Of a stretch of 64,000 nucleotides of DNA, positions 1-10,757 are shown in pieces. Below the pieces are notes generated by a model. It ran no database searches. It worked only from the letters and a program-made list of their open reading frames with translations, and was not told where the DNA came from. The stretch's first letter is position 1. Each line of letters opens with the position of its first letter. The position numbers were made by a program, and so were the translations under genes. The stretch spans positions 1 to 64,000 of the forward strand of contig JAPEVC010000095.1 of the NCBI GenBank assembly GCA_027946555.1, given 5' to 3'. This DNA comes from Gnomoniopsis sp. IMI 355080 (taxonomy: Eukaryota; Ascomycota; Sordariomycetes; Diaporthales; Gnomoniaceae).

Positions 1-47
1 GTTTATATGTATTGGGCGCGTTGTGACAGTAGTAGTACAGTACGTAC

Positions 48-222
48 TCTCAGCAAAGTTGAAACCAACACCGGCGCTGTAGCCAAAGGGCAGATCAGTA
101 GCGCCCCATCCTAGGCTGCCCGTGCCATTGGCGAGGTTGACATCATTGGTCTCGGTGATGTTGATGCCTTGAGTGAGTGCCGAGGCGGGTGCGAGGGCGA
201 GCGTGAGGCTGGAGGCGCGCAT
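48..222 (-). CDS. small secreted protein, first exon only (gene cut by the left edge)
   Basis: The minus strand from an ATG at 222 encodes about 58 residues beginning MRASSLTLALAPASA, a typical short fungal signal peptide. A mature stretch rich in Gly, Asn and Thr follows (for example GINITETNDVN). The frame runs to a consensus 5' splice site, GTACGT on the minus strand starting at 47, leaving one base of a codon. The next exon must therefore lie beyond the left edge. No catalytic motif is visible in this fragment and I do not recognise the family. The signal peptide plus a donor in the right place make a real gene likely, but the product is unknown. Confidence 0.55.
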
Positions 223-975
223 GTTGGGACTCGTCCCGGATGTTTGAATATTCAAAATTTGGTAGCGTACACAGTAAATGATCCGGAAGCTAGACCTATA
301 ATTTGTGGTGATCTTTTTTTTTTGAACAAGGGCTTGTATATACACTTAGTTTTGAATGAGCGAGTGTGATGGAGCGAATGCCAGTCAAGCGAATGTGAGA
401 TGTCGGCCGAAGGACGTAGCGGTTAACGGATTGAAATGAGATATTTGGTGACCTACTCGTGAAACTCTGGGGCTTTGTTGTATTTATATGCTCGCGAGAT
501 TAACTCCAGGGGCATTGATCAAGACTGGCTTGGCACGGGGCGTATACAAGCTCCGTGTCATGGCAAACCATTTACCAAACAACCAGGGCTGCATAGCAGG
601 ATGCGGATGTAGCGCTCGAGTGTCTGATGCCAAGAACCACATCTATGTACTTGTTACTCTGGAGGTCGAAGAGAAGGCTCCGACTGGAAGTGGGAATAAG
701 ATACATAACGAGGTATGGTTTAGTGAGGCTGTGAGTGCAGGAGGACGAGTCAGTGTCGGAATGAACTGGTCCCGCTTCTAAAGGCGCTTTTGAGATAAAG
801 TGCAGGTCAGGACATGTGGAATGGTCATGAAATTCATTGAATGATGAGTCGAGAACATAGGTAAACCAAGTGAAGAGGACCGACAAAATTCACACAATTT
901 TTTTAGAACCGCCACCAAACCCAGCTAGCCAGCCATCCAGACGTTCAAAATGCAATCATCGTTTCCCGAAAACGC
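223..975. other. intergenic, no gene seen
   Basis: This stretch would hold the promoter of the partial secreted-protein gene on its left and the 3' flank of phosphofructokinase on its right. Open frames here are under about 105 codons, overlap each other on both strands and show no recognisable protein. Confidence 0.6.
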
Positions 976-3330
976 TTACACCAGTCCCCTCTTCGCATCT
1001 TTCGCATGCAACCCTGTCAAGCTCTGCTCTGGTCTAGGGTAATCAGTAGGTCTACCGCCGAGGATGTCTACCGTGTCCTTCATGTACATCCAATGCTCAT
1101 CAATCGGGCGACGGTTGGCCCAATCCGTCTCAGTCTCCTCAACCTCCTTCATAGATGTGAATGTAACACTCGCGCCCCGAATACCAATCACGGCGCTGCT
1201 CAAGGGGTCGGTCATGACGCGATCAGCCGCAGCCGGACCGAATTGCTCCAGGTGCTGGATGCACTTAATGCTGAGTCTTGTAGCGCGAACCCGATCCATG
1301 GGGCTCGGTACGCCGCCCTGCTGCACGTGGCCGGGGATACTGTCACGGCTCTCGAAACGATCGTGCGCCTCATCGCGAATGATGTCGGCGATCAGCCTGG
1401 CCGTGTAGACTTTGGATGACTTCTCATTAATCAAAATGAGGCGGCCCGCACGGCTCTGGCCCTTGTCTTTCGCGAAGACGTCTTTGAGGTGCCGCACATC
1501 TGCCTCTAGCATGCCGAGGCTGACGCCCTCCTCGGGAGTATAGACGGCGACGGCGCCAACACCCAAGCCGGCAACGGTGGCCACATACCCAGAGCGGCCG
1601 CCTTGGGTTTCAATGACGAATACGCGGCGACGGGCCGCGGACGCGGATTGCTTGATCTTGTCGCAGTAGCCAACGAGCTCGTTGAGACATGTGTCGGAGC
1701 CGATGGAGTATTCGGTGCCGGGAACGTTGTTGGAGATGGTGGCGGGGAGGACTACCATGGGAATGCGGAGGGAGGGAAACTCCTGCTGGGCGATGCGGAG
1801 CTGTGAGACGGCGTGGAAGGCCTCGAAGCCACCGATGACGAAGAGGGCGTCAAACTTGTATTTCTTGATAAGGCCGGCGATGTGCTCCATCCCAGAGTCC
1901 TTGGGCAACTCCCGGTTCGTTCCGATTTCACAACCACCTTTGCTGGCCCAGCCATCGACCTCCAGCCAATCAAAGTTTCGCACGGCACCGACGGGACTAT
2001 CGCCATGATGCCTTGCAAGACCTGCAAACCCATTGTGAATAGCAACAGGCTCGTGTCCACGAGAAATGCAGTATGCCACACCGCCGCGGATGGCGGAATT
2101 CATTCCGCCAGCGGGAGCACCGACGTTGATGATACCAATTCTCATGCGCTTCTCTTTGGGAAGCCTGTTGTTTTCGTTCAAGCTTGCTGTTGTCGTCAAC
2201 ATATAGGACTTGTATTGGTCGGCGAACTCTGTGTCCCGCAATGCCATGGCCTTGTCAAAGTCTTGTGCTTCAATGGCCTTGGCCACAGCCTTGGTATCTT
2301 CGACAGCTTTCATAAGAGGTCTGCGGACGATTTTGTTCTCGGTAATGGCAATGAAGCAGGTCTCAGTCTCGGGAGTAGCCTCAAGAACTGCCTTCACGGC
2401 TTCGACACCTTGAAGGGTGCCCAGCATCCGGTCGTATGCCACAGCAGTGCCTCCTCGCTGGACGTGACCTAGGGTGGTAATACGAGTGTCGAGGTGAAGG
2501 CCTTTGGGATCAGCCAAAAGGTCTTTGATCATATCAGGAGAGATCTTGTTGCTGTACTTGTCATGGGCACCTTCAGCAATAATGACGATGGTCTTCCGCT
2601 TGCCCAGGCTGCGGTGCTTCTGAATGATGGTACACATCTCCTCCCTCCAGTTGTCCTCTCTGGGCTTCTCGGGGATGAAGACAAAGTCAGCACCAGTGGC
2701 CACTCCGGCCATCAGAGCCAGCCAGCCGCAATGCCTGCCCATGACCTCGACGACGAAGGCACGGGAGTGGGAGGAAGCGGTCGCCTCGATGTAGTCTACC
2801 ATCTCGCAGATTCGCGAGAGAGCGGAGTAGGCGCCGATGGTGGCATCGGTGCCGGACATGTCGTTGTCGATAGAGCCGACGGTCCCGACGATGTTGAGAT
2901 GCCAGTAAGGCTTGCATTGGGCCTCGGTAAGCTCCTTCTTCTCGATCAGCTCCTTCAGCAAAGAGGGCCACTCGGCCCGAAACTTGTCGGCACCGGTAAG
3001 GGAACCATCACCACCGCAAATGATCAGAGCGTCGATGCCATTGAGAACCATGTTCTTGGCTCCAGTCAGGCGTCCCGGCCGCTCGTAGAACTCCATGCAT
3101 CGTGCGGTGCCGATGAGGGTGCCACCTTCGGATAGCCAGCCGCGCACGTCCTCCCAAGCCATTTTCCGGATGTAGTCGCCTCCCTTGACGAGGCCCTCGT
3201 ATCCTTCATAGACGCAGTACGCATCGCAACCCATGTGGAGGGCCATGCGGACACAGGCGCGGACAACGCCGTTCATGCCTGGGGAGTCACCCCCGGAGGT
3301 CATGATGGCGATCTTCTTTTTGACGGCCAT
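976..3330 (-). CDS. pfkA: ATP-dependent 6-phosphofructokinase (eukaryotic two-domain type)
   Basis: An uninterrupted 784-residue frame encodes the glycolytic enzyme that phosphorylates fructose 6-phosphate to fructose 1,6-bisphosphate in the cytosol. Length fits fungal subunits made of two fused PFK domains. In the N-terminal catalytic half I see the ATP loop TSGGDSPGMNG (11-21), CGGDGS (105-110), the catalytic loop SIDND (153-157, base Asp155), MGRHCGW (197-203), Glu253 in IAEGA, and the signature GHVQRGGTAVAYDR (288-301). A linker at about 360-395 leads to a second domain starting near 396, where PATISNNVPG (529-538) replaces the catalytic Asp. This is the usual fate of the C-terminal half, which becomes an allosteric effector domain. 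Residues around 385-395 are basic. The start at 3330 is the only ATG before MAVKKKIAIM. No coding intron is needed. The upstream 1.5 kb is shared with the divergent Med17 gene. Confidence 0.97.
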   Translation of the reverse strand: MAVKKKIAIMTSGGDSPGMNGVVRACVRMALHMGCDAYCVYEGYEGLVKGGDYIRKMAWEDVRGWLSEGGTLIGTARCMEFYERPGRLTGAKNMVLNGIDALIICGGDGSLTGADKFRAEWPSLLKELIEKKELTEAQCKPYWHLNIVGTVGSIDNDMSGTDATIGAYSALSRICEMVDYIEATASSHSRAFVVEVMGRHCGWLALMAGVATGADFVFIPEKPREDNWREEMCTIIQKHRSLGKRKTIVIIAEGAHDKYSNKISPDMIKDLLADPKGLHLDTRITTLGHVQRGGTAVAYDRMLGTLQGVEAVKAVLEATPETETCFIAITENKIVRRPLMKAVEDTKAVAKAIEAQDFDKAMALRDTEFADQYKSYMLTTTASLNENNRLPKEKRMRIGIINVGAPAGGMNSAIRGGVAYCISRGHEPVAIHNGFAGLARHHGDSPVGAVRNFDWLEVDGWASKGGCEIGTNRELPKDSGMEHIAGLIKKYKFDALFVIGGFEAFHAVSQLRIAQQEFPSLRIPMVVLPATISNNVPGTEYSIGSDTCLNELVGYCDKIKQSASAARRRVFVIETQGGRSGYVATVAGLGVGAVAVYTPEEGVSLGMLEADVRHLKDVFAKDKGQSRAGRLILINEKSSKVYTARLIADIIRDEAHDRFESRDSIPGHVQQGGVPSPMDRVRATRLSIKCIQHLEQFGPAAADRVMTDPLSSAVIGIRGASVTFTSMKEVEETETDWANRRPIDEHWMYMKDTVDILGGRPTDYPRPEQSLTGLHAKDAKRGLV

Positions 3331-4882
3331 TCTTGGGGTTTGGCAGTAGGATCTTCAAAGTTGGGTATCAATTTCGTAAGAGCGCTGTAGGTTTTCAGAT
3401 GCTGGGTCAGCGGAGGATCGAAAGGATAACTTAGAGGGCGGGCTGGAGGTTAAAATCCATCAAAGGGAGGACAACGTGAGAGATGAGGTAAGGCAGGAGC
3501 GAGACATGCACTACATGTAAGGTGGTGTGTCACAAGAAAATCCCGCGGTCAGTCTTCCACAAGACGACATCATAACGGGAAGCCACCTCACGGTCCTCGT
3601 CCCACCAAAAGTTAGTTTTCGGAGACTTGCCGACTGACAGGAGACACGCCACCAGTCTAGAAGATTCTCTTCTGTGTAAGCCCCTGATATTGAGCCTGAA
3701 GACTCACTATGGTGTGCCTTTTTTTTTTTTGCTGCTGAGGAGCCATACACGAGCGAGTGACACATGCAGCTTCCTCTCATTCAGCACTGCCTGCCCATCT
3801 TGGCATGGCTCAGATGTGGTTGTATATGCGTATGGTGGGGCAGTCAAGCACAGGTTGTCCCTTTTTAGAGGGTAATCATGTGAGAAAAGAGAGGATTTGA
3901 CTTACTCAGATACTATGTAAACAAAGGGTTAGGTAAAAGTCATGAACACAGGTGAAGGGAAGCTATTGAAGATGCGTGTGGTTGGTGTTGAGGGCTCGAA
4001 CCATAAAGGTGAGCAGATGGAAGAGAGTTGAAAGTGTTGTCACAAGGTGGGATGTCAGTCCACAGCTCTTATCTTATCGGAGCTTACCCCCACATGCCCT
4101 GGGAAAAGTTCCAAGAGAAGTGACTTCATTGCAGTCTGACGGAGCCTGAAACGTCATTTTATCCCTCATACGATCTTCGCGCTGGGCATTTTTCGCTGAA
4201 TTGTTGTAGAAGGACGCTGGGCAAGCGGGGACATGCCGTCCTTGAGTCCTGATTGACGTTCCACCAGCCACTAGATGACTCGTATGGTGGTGTGTGGCCT
4301 GGCCGCGATCATGGTGCACAACAAGATTAAGGCTGAGGTCTAGCGGATCCAGAGGGGCCTCTCCCTCGCGAACTGGATGGCTTCAACACCTACCAAGTGC
4401 CCAGTCAGTCACTGGTGGTCTGGGTATACTCAGGAGCCTTGTATTTCTAATTCGGCCATGTCAGTAAGCCGTCAGACATGTGTTGTACAGAATGGATCTT
4501 GAATGTAACCTTGCTATGTACTGCGTAGTAGTTTTTTTCGGCAGTGTCAAGGTTGCGCCGTCTCAATTGATCCCTGCTAAGCCCGCCAGGCCCTGGCGAA
4601 GATCCTTGCAGATCTCCACCCACTGCTACTGTGTTATTGGCCTGCCAAACGCGCCTGCCGCTCTGACTGCAGGTGCTGGATCTTCAGCCTTACTGAAACC
4701 GCAGCTCCAATTGCTACATGCCTCCTAGGTAGGTACCCAGTGGGAACACCCCTCTGAAAAAGGCTCCTCGGGGATCCAGTTGACACATCAATCAAGGCCT
4801 ACAACACGCACGTGTTGAAGCGGTCTTTTTGTCACTACGGCTTCAAAGCATTCGAGCTTACCCCATTCAATTCAGCCTAACG
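3331..4882. other. divergent intergenic region between pfkA and med17
   Basis: About 1.55 kb separates two divergent start codons and would hold both promoters and the 5' UTR of pfkA. It contains a run of about a dozen T at 3720-3730 and a CCTAGGTAGGTACC element at 4724-4737. No convincing coding frame was seen. Confidence 0.6.
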
Positions 4883-6904
4883 ATGACCACCTTCGCACTT
4901 CCCCCTCTTCCCGTCGGGGACCGCAGGCCCAAGTCAATCGCCGAGTTCATTGCACGCGTCAACACTGAACGCGGTGGTTTTCGCAATGTTACCCAGGACA
5001 GCTTGGAGAAGGAGATTGAGGACGAGACGAACGGCCTTGTTGACTCTGCTGAGGCCGACAAGAAGGATGCTTCCGAGGCTGAAGACCCGGCAGACCAGGT
5101 CGACCTCCTCGAGTTCAGGAAGGCCCTGGACGAGGTCCATATGCAAGCAAAGTACGACATCGAGGCCGATCTCATCAAGGAATCTCCAGCTCAAGTGTCA
5201 TGCTGACTCGTCTGTAGTATCGCACATCAGAATGCCATGCTCGCCCTCGACTTCATTTCCCTGATCCTCACAAAACAGGATCCGACCCAGATCAGCTCGA
5301 TCTCCCCCACCCTCCGCGAACTCGTCGGTGTCGGTGTCCTCAGTATGGACAAGCTCGCCAAACCTAACATGACGGAAGCTCGCCTACAGGACACTAAGAC
5401 CGTCGCAACTGGTTGGAAGTTGGCCGACATTGACCGCAGCGTGGACTCCTTACTCACGTCCGCGTCTCGGCTTCAGAAAGAGATGACCATCGAGGCCAAA
5501 TACTGGGCTGACGTCCTGGCTGTGAGCGACAAGGGCTGGACTGTGACGCATGTCCCAAACGAGCCCCAGAATCTCGGCGTGAGATATGGGTTCTCGGAGG
5601 CTTCCTCGGATTTCAGATCAACAAGCTTGGCCCCGATGCGACGAGGCGAGGATGGGAGTGTCGAATTGGACTGCGGGAGGATGCTTGGCGAGTCCAAGAG
5701 AGTCCTCGTGACGCTGGAGATGAATAGCAGAGTTGTTGGGCGGTCTGCGCTGCCCAAGCCCTTGCCTGAGGATGCGCCATTGGAAGATCGAGTCCTCGAA
5801 GCCCGCAACACCATCTTTGCGCAGGAGCTGTGGCATGAGATGGGCCGTGAGGGCCGTCACCTATTGGCCTATGGTGTACGCATCGAACAAGAGACTATCT
5901 CTATCACGCTCAGCAATAACTCGCGAATCGTCTTCAGCTTGCAGCCCCTAGAGCAGAGCTTCGACGAAGAATATGGGCAGATACTACCGGAGAACTCCCG
6001 CGCTGAGGCCCTGATTGCAGCTCTAAATCAACTCCTGACATACGCGCATCGAGTCAATAAGCAGAGACGATCACGTCCGAACCCGAAGAACAGAAATCAG
6101 ACCGAGACCGTGCAGCCATACCAGCTTTTGCGCCCGATTCTAGCCCTGATTCAACACGAAAAAGCAATAGAGGATGCCACTAGATTCATGTCGGACCTGA
6201 CAACTATCCTACATTCAGCCGGTATCGAGACGGCCATGTTCAGGCTGATCGAGTCGCCCATTTCACCAGATTTTGTGGCAGCACGTGGGTCCCCGTCTGA
6301 GGCCCTGGTTCTCACCCTTCTTCGACCTCTGGAATGTCAATTCGAGTTGAATATTACACCCGAGGCGAGCTTGTTAATTCATTGTCGAACGGCACTGAGC
6401 AGATTCATCTCGACATCGTTCCACATTCAGCCCCTCCCTCCAGCACCCAGCCCGCTGAACTCTCTGTGGCACTCGTACCCACCTGCAAGTAATGTCGAGG
6501 GCTACACGCTGCGCGATCTCAAGTACTATCTTCAGCAGGCAGTGACCCGCGTCCTTGTTGACAATACGGTGAAAATTGCGCAGGAAATTACGCCCGCCCC
6601 TATTCCGGACAATGAAGATGACGGAAGTGAATGGGATAAATTCATCAGTGGTACGGCACTAGTCAATTACAGCAACGAGATTGAGAGGATTGACTTCGAC
6701 GTGGTGATGCCGCAAACACGGGGACCTGAAGAGGGGGAGCACCCTGAGCTACAAGTCCATGGAAGTTGGAAAACCGGGCAGGCCAAGCCCGCGCAGCGAA
6801 TCTGGACCTGGACAGTAGCCGATGCTGCGAAAGGAATCAAGGGGGACAGCGTTGAGCAGGTCGTCAGGGACGTGGTCAGTCGCGTCGCGCAGCCTGAGAT
6901 GTAA
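4883..6904 (+). CDS. med17: Mediator complex subunit 17 (Med17/Srb4)
   Basis: Two exons, 4883-5151 and 5218-6904, give 651 residues. The 66-nt intron starts GTACGA, has a CTGAC branch site at 5203-5207 and ends TAG at 5217. Without splicing an in-frame TGA at 5204 would truncate the protein. Splicing yields MQANIAHQNAMLALDFISL, the conserved Med17 helix. The N-terminus carries the family pattern IAEFIARVNTERGGFRNVT. Med17 is a scaffold of the Mediator head module and is required for RNA polymerase II transcription in the nucleus. I prefer the ATG at 4883 (MTTFALPPLPVG). An upstream in-frame ATG at 4829 would add 18 residues that do not look conserved. The remainder is mixed alpha/beta with no catalytic motif, as expected. 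Length agrees with ascomycete Med17 (600-700 residues). Confidence 0.88.
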
Positions 6905-8142
6905 TCTATGAGGCTGTGGTGTGACATCGTGTGCTTGGATGGCGACAGTCAGATAACTTCCAAGTGTTCCGATGGCGGGCTGACGACGTTCTCTGGTTCC
7001 CTTCGCATCAATACGTCGTCGCTGGTAATGCTATGATAGCCTCGACGCCGGGCAAAATGGTTCTAGACCTTTGACGAGGTATCAGCCAGGCAGGTCGGTG
7101 ATGGGACGAGCCAGTCGTTAGGCGCAGCATTGCAATGGATGACGTCCAATCATGCGCAACTTGGAGAAAATGCTCCGCGAGTGACAGCTGCCATAAACAA
7201 GATAAACAAGGTAGACAGGCTCTAGCGCCGGACAATTGATTCTTCGGAACATAATCAGGGAACAAGGCAAATTACGTCCAGTGACTTGCCTGGCTCCTTA
7301 CAAACACGTGGTTTCGACAAGGCGATGCTCTGGTGACATGACGATTCCCAAGCTGTTCAAGGTATCGCGACAATCGTGTTTTTGGTGTTGCGATCTCAGC
7401 CACGTCGTTGCAGTTCCTGGTTGGATTTTGGCCAGGCCCGCCCCTGTCTACCCTTTGACAACCTTGTCCCCGGAGGACAACGTGCTAGCCAGCAGCGCAA
7501 TGGGGAATACCATGTGCTATACTCAGGCACATATCAACCAAACTTTTTTGTTATTTTTGGTATGCCTCCCTGAACTTTGATACCTTATACGACCCCTTCC
7601 GGACTTGACGCCCTTGCATTTTCTAGGTACAAGCCCAGGTCCCTCGGGACCCACTTGGACTGTATGCGCTTCCGAAAACTTTAAAAAGTAAATTGAATAA
7701 GGCGGACAGGCAGTGTTCCTTGACATGGACCCTGCAAACACGTTCAGGCACAGGTGGCGAAGTGACGTGTATTTGTTTTGTTCCTGGTTGATGTTAATCT
7801 TTCCGGGGTTTTGCTATAAGGGCGGCATGTGGGCAGCCTTATGCGCTGGTCTAAATGGATATCAGAACTCCTTTCTTGCTAACTGCCCTGACTTCCCCTT
7901 ACAGACAGACCCATGTCTCGTCGAAGAGACCTGTTGATCAGGCGACCCTGAGAAACGAACGGAATGAAAACGGACTTTGAAATAGGTCGACTACATACTC
8001 CGTTTCAAGGGCTCCTCCCATTGATACGAGTACATCATAATAATATGAAGCGCGTTCCCGTTGTAAGCAGTCACCCCCCTGGCATCCCAGCGGAAAGCCT
8101 TTCTAAACCCTTCCGAAGGAAAAACGAAGATAAAAATATCCT
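6905..8142. other. intergenic between convergent genes, nothing recognised
   Basis: Med17 (plus) and the small membrane protein (minus) converge on this 1.2 kb. Short open frames of at most 114 codons are present but have no family resemblance or supporting splice pattern. Confidence 0.6.
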
Positions 8143-8529
8143 TTACACCCTCTTGGCTGCCTCCAGCTTCACAGCATGCGCAAAAAGATCCCACGTAGCC
8201 TTTCCGCCCAAAAACACCGCTGTCAGCCACTTGAGCCCCAGTCCACTGAGCAGACTCACGCCGTGCTTCCTGAGCTTCAGCACCGCGAAGAGCGGGACCT
8301 CGGCGCCGTGGGCGTAGAACAGAAAGCGAAAGACCCAGTCCTGCACGGTGCGCACCGTGGACGGGTCGACGGACTTGAGGGCGTAGTCGTAGAGCGGCGA
8401 GCCAGGTTCCACGAAGGCGCGGCTGCTGGAGAGGAGCATAACGGTGGCGCAGATGGCGGTGGCGGTTAGGTGTCTCTGGCGGAGAGGGAAGGTTGTTACT
8501 CGCACGGGTGTGGTGGTGGGGGAAGACAT
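8143..8529 (-). CDS. small membrane protein, possibly TMEM254/DUF4499-like
   Basis: An intronless 128-residue frame starts MSSPTTTPVRVTTFPL. It has a hydrophobic segment at about 22-38 and further hydrophobic stretches in the C-terminal half (about 65-82 and 90-110), so a protein with two to four membrane segments is likely. The pattern HGAEVPLFAVLKLRKHGV followed by LGLKWLTAVFLGG resembles the H-x-E ... K-x-G ... W-x-x-x-F-F-x-G arrangement of the TMEM254/DUF4499 family of small eukaryotic membrane proteins. This is pattern recall, not a search result. Molecular function of that family is not established. The ATG at 8529 is the best start because upstream sequence in the longer open frame is low-quality and A/T-rich. 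Confidence 0.6.
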   Translation of the reverse strand: MSSPTTTPVRVTTFPLRQRHLTATAICATVMLLSSSRAFVEPGSPLYDYALKSVDPSTVRTVQDWVFRFLFYAHGAEVPLFAVLKLRKHGVSLLSGLGLKWLTAVFLGGKATWDLFAHAVKLEAAKRV

Positions 8530-9524
8530 CTTGTTCGTGTTTTCTTAATAATCTAGTGAGAGTTTCAGAGTGAGAGGTTTGCAATTGTGTTTCATTTAGT
8601 GTCGTTGTAATATACTTGCCAGATATACATGAACTTGTATTGAGAATGAATTTTTGAGGCTTTGAGAAATGCCTCGGTTCAACATCACAGGCCCGCCCGC
8701 TCCACTTCCCGAGGTATCCGTGACTTCATCTTGTAGACCCATATAACATTCCACGTCCAAGAAAACAAAGTTAAGATAAACAATTCATGCAATCATGGGC
8801 TCGTTGGAAACGGAGTCAATTTTCTATACTAAAGAAAAGCCGTGGTGTGTTCTGGAAGTTGTGCGTACCTGCAAGTGGGTAAGCACTAGGCCATAAGCCG
8901 AAATCTCATTGAAGGGTCTACAGTGACAGGCTCAACATTCATTCCTACAATTGGGTACTTTGTCTTTATACCAAGTAGTTGATATCAGACCACGAGGCCT
9001 CACCTCTCGAGTTCGAATTGACGCTCATGAATGCCTCATGGGCCGAGTGCAGTTCTAACATTTCAATGATAAGAATGTATGTACCGCGCATCACATCTTT
9101 CAATATATCCTATCAGAATGATGGGCTATTACACACATCGGCTGGTTTCAATATATGCAAAACAACTACGAGAATTACCTAAGTATAGGGCGCTCTACTT
9201 ATGACATATCAATGTACAGAGTAATTCTGTATCATCTGCTGCATAGTAGCAGTCCTCCGGCTCACATTTTCACTATGACTGTCCAACTATGACAATTATT
9301 CCCAACAATTTGTGACAGTTCAACCGCGGGTTTGTGGACATGTGACCCGAATTGTTAGAACGTAGGGAGAGCTCTGAGCTGCTCTGTTGTTCCAATGCAT
9401 TGCCCTAAGAAGCTAAGTCACAAAAGAAGGGAATCGATCTTCATAGGAACTTTGATTCATGCGTTGCCCACCTTGGGTATGGCAATGCTACCCTGGACTT
9501 GAAATCACCAAACCTGCCAATTTT
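8530..9524. other. intergenic, A/T-rich, nothing recognised
   Basis: This is the upstream region of the small membrane protein gene and the 3' flank of the Old Yellow Enzyme gene. Only one short open frame (about 67 codons) is present and it is not convincing. Confidence 0.6.
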
Positions 9525-10757
9525 CTACTGCCGTTCATCCCATCTCGCATAGTCCACATACCCAACATGATTATCTTCAAACGGTCCATAGAACCTTTCC
9601 CGATGGTATGGACTTAAAGGGTAGCCCCTCCGCAACCTCTCCACCAAATCCGGGTTGCTGATGAAATACCGCCCGAACAACAACGCATCACAAGTCCCAC
9701 TTTCCACCACACCCCAACAGTTGGAATCGTTCCACCCGCCGGCAGAGAAGAAAGGTGTATCCCCGAAGATCTTATGGAATGGCGTCAGATCCACCTCCGC
9801 CAGTCCCCATGAGTTCAGGAACTCTTGCTTCTCCGCCTCGGAGAAGATTTGCTCGTACCGTGGCTCGATAAAGCTTACGTAGGACATCCTTGGTAGGTCT
9901 TTCTTCAACTCCTTGCACAGATGTCCCCACGTCTCGAGCCGTTGCAAGCCTCGAGCCTGGTTGAAGAGCCCGAAGGGACTCAAGCGGATAGCGAGATTCT
10001 CCTGGCCCACGGTCTTGGCCAACTCCGCCATCAGCTCGAGGACGAATTTGCATCTCTTCTCCGGGCTTCCGCCATAGTCGTCCGTACGCTTGTTCACGTT
10101 GCTGCTCAAGAATTGCTCGGGCAGGTACCCATTGCCACCATGCACTTCTACGCCATCAAATCCACACTCCATCGCCCTCTTTGCGGCACTGCAAAAGTCG
10201 CCGATGGTCTGCTGGATCTTCTCGACCGTCATTTCGACGGGCGGAAAATCCGCCAGCTTCACTGGCGTGCTGCTGTGTGGGGGAGGATACGAGAATGTCT
10301 CCTCGGGATTGTCCCAGGGCGTAGCGGAAGCAGAGAGAGTAGGGGTCCCGGTCAAATGCGGGATGTTGGCACGGCCAGAGTGCCAAAGCTGTGCGTAAAT
10401 GTATCCGCCTTTCGCGTGAACAGCATCCACGACCTTCTTCCAACCCGCGGCTTGCTCAGGAAGGAAGAGGCCCGGCACGCCGGGCATGGCGTTGCCCTCC
10501 AGGCTCGGTGGGATGGCCTCGGAGATGATAAGACCGCCGTCGGTCGCACGTTGGGTATAGTGTTCGACCATGAGGTCATTGGGAAGCCAAACTCTGTTTG
10601 GCTCCTCTGGGGTAGAGTTGGGGTTGAGGGGAGTCCCTCGGTTGCGAGTGAGGGGCGCCATCACCACGCGGTGTTTGAGTGTTATCTTGCCATCGTTGAT
10701 CTTCAAAGGCTGGAAGAGCTTCGAGTCGGCCCTGTCGCCATGTGCAGCGTCTCCCAT
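9525..10757 (-). CDS. Old Yellow Enzyme family NADH:flavin oxidoreductase (12-oxophytodienoate reductase-like)
   Basis: An intronless 410-residue FMN-dependent TIM-barrel enzyme. Landmarks are MAPLTRNR (33-40, FMN binding), QLWHSGR (123-129), and HGGNGYLPEQFL (206-217), in which His206 and Asn209 correspond to the substrate-anchoring pair and Tyr211 to the proton donor of yeast OYE. RLSPFGLFN (258-266) and the C-terminal phosphate-binding stretch with FGRYFISNPDL are also present. The family reduces activated C=C bonds of alpha,beta-unsaturated carbonyls or nitro compounds using NAD(P)H. Fungal members act in detoxification or secondary metabolism, but no biosynthetic genes flank this one. 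The protein lacks a signal peptide, so a cytosolic site is likely. Length is normal for the family. Confidence 0.93.
   Translation of the reverse strand: MGDAAHGDRADSKLFQPLKINDGKITLKHRVVMAPLTRNRGTPLNPNSTPEEPNRVWLPNDLMVEHYTQRATDGGLIISEAIPPSLEGNAMPGVPGLFLPEQAAGWKKVVDAVHAKGGYIYAQLWHSGRANIPHLTGTPTLSASATPWDNPEETFSYPPPHSSTPVKLADFPPVEMTVEKIQQTIGDFCSAAKRAMECGFDGVEVHGGNGYLPEQFLSSNVNKRTDDYGGSPEKRCKFVLELMAELAKTVGQENLAIRLSPFGLFNQARGLQRLETWGHLCKELKKDLPRMSYVSFIEPRYEQIFSEAEKQEFLNSWGLAEVDLTPFHKIFGDTPFFSAGGWNDSNCWGVVESGTCDALLFGRYFISNPDLVERLRRGYPLSPYHRERFYGPFEDNHVGYVDYARWDERQ

Noticed and set aside
1813..2472. A 219-codon plus-strand open frame
   Set aside because: It is antisense to phosphofructokinase and is explained by codon bias of that gene.
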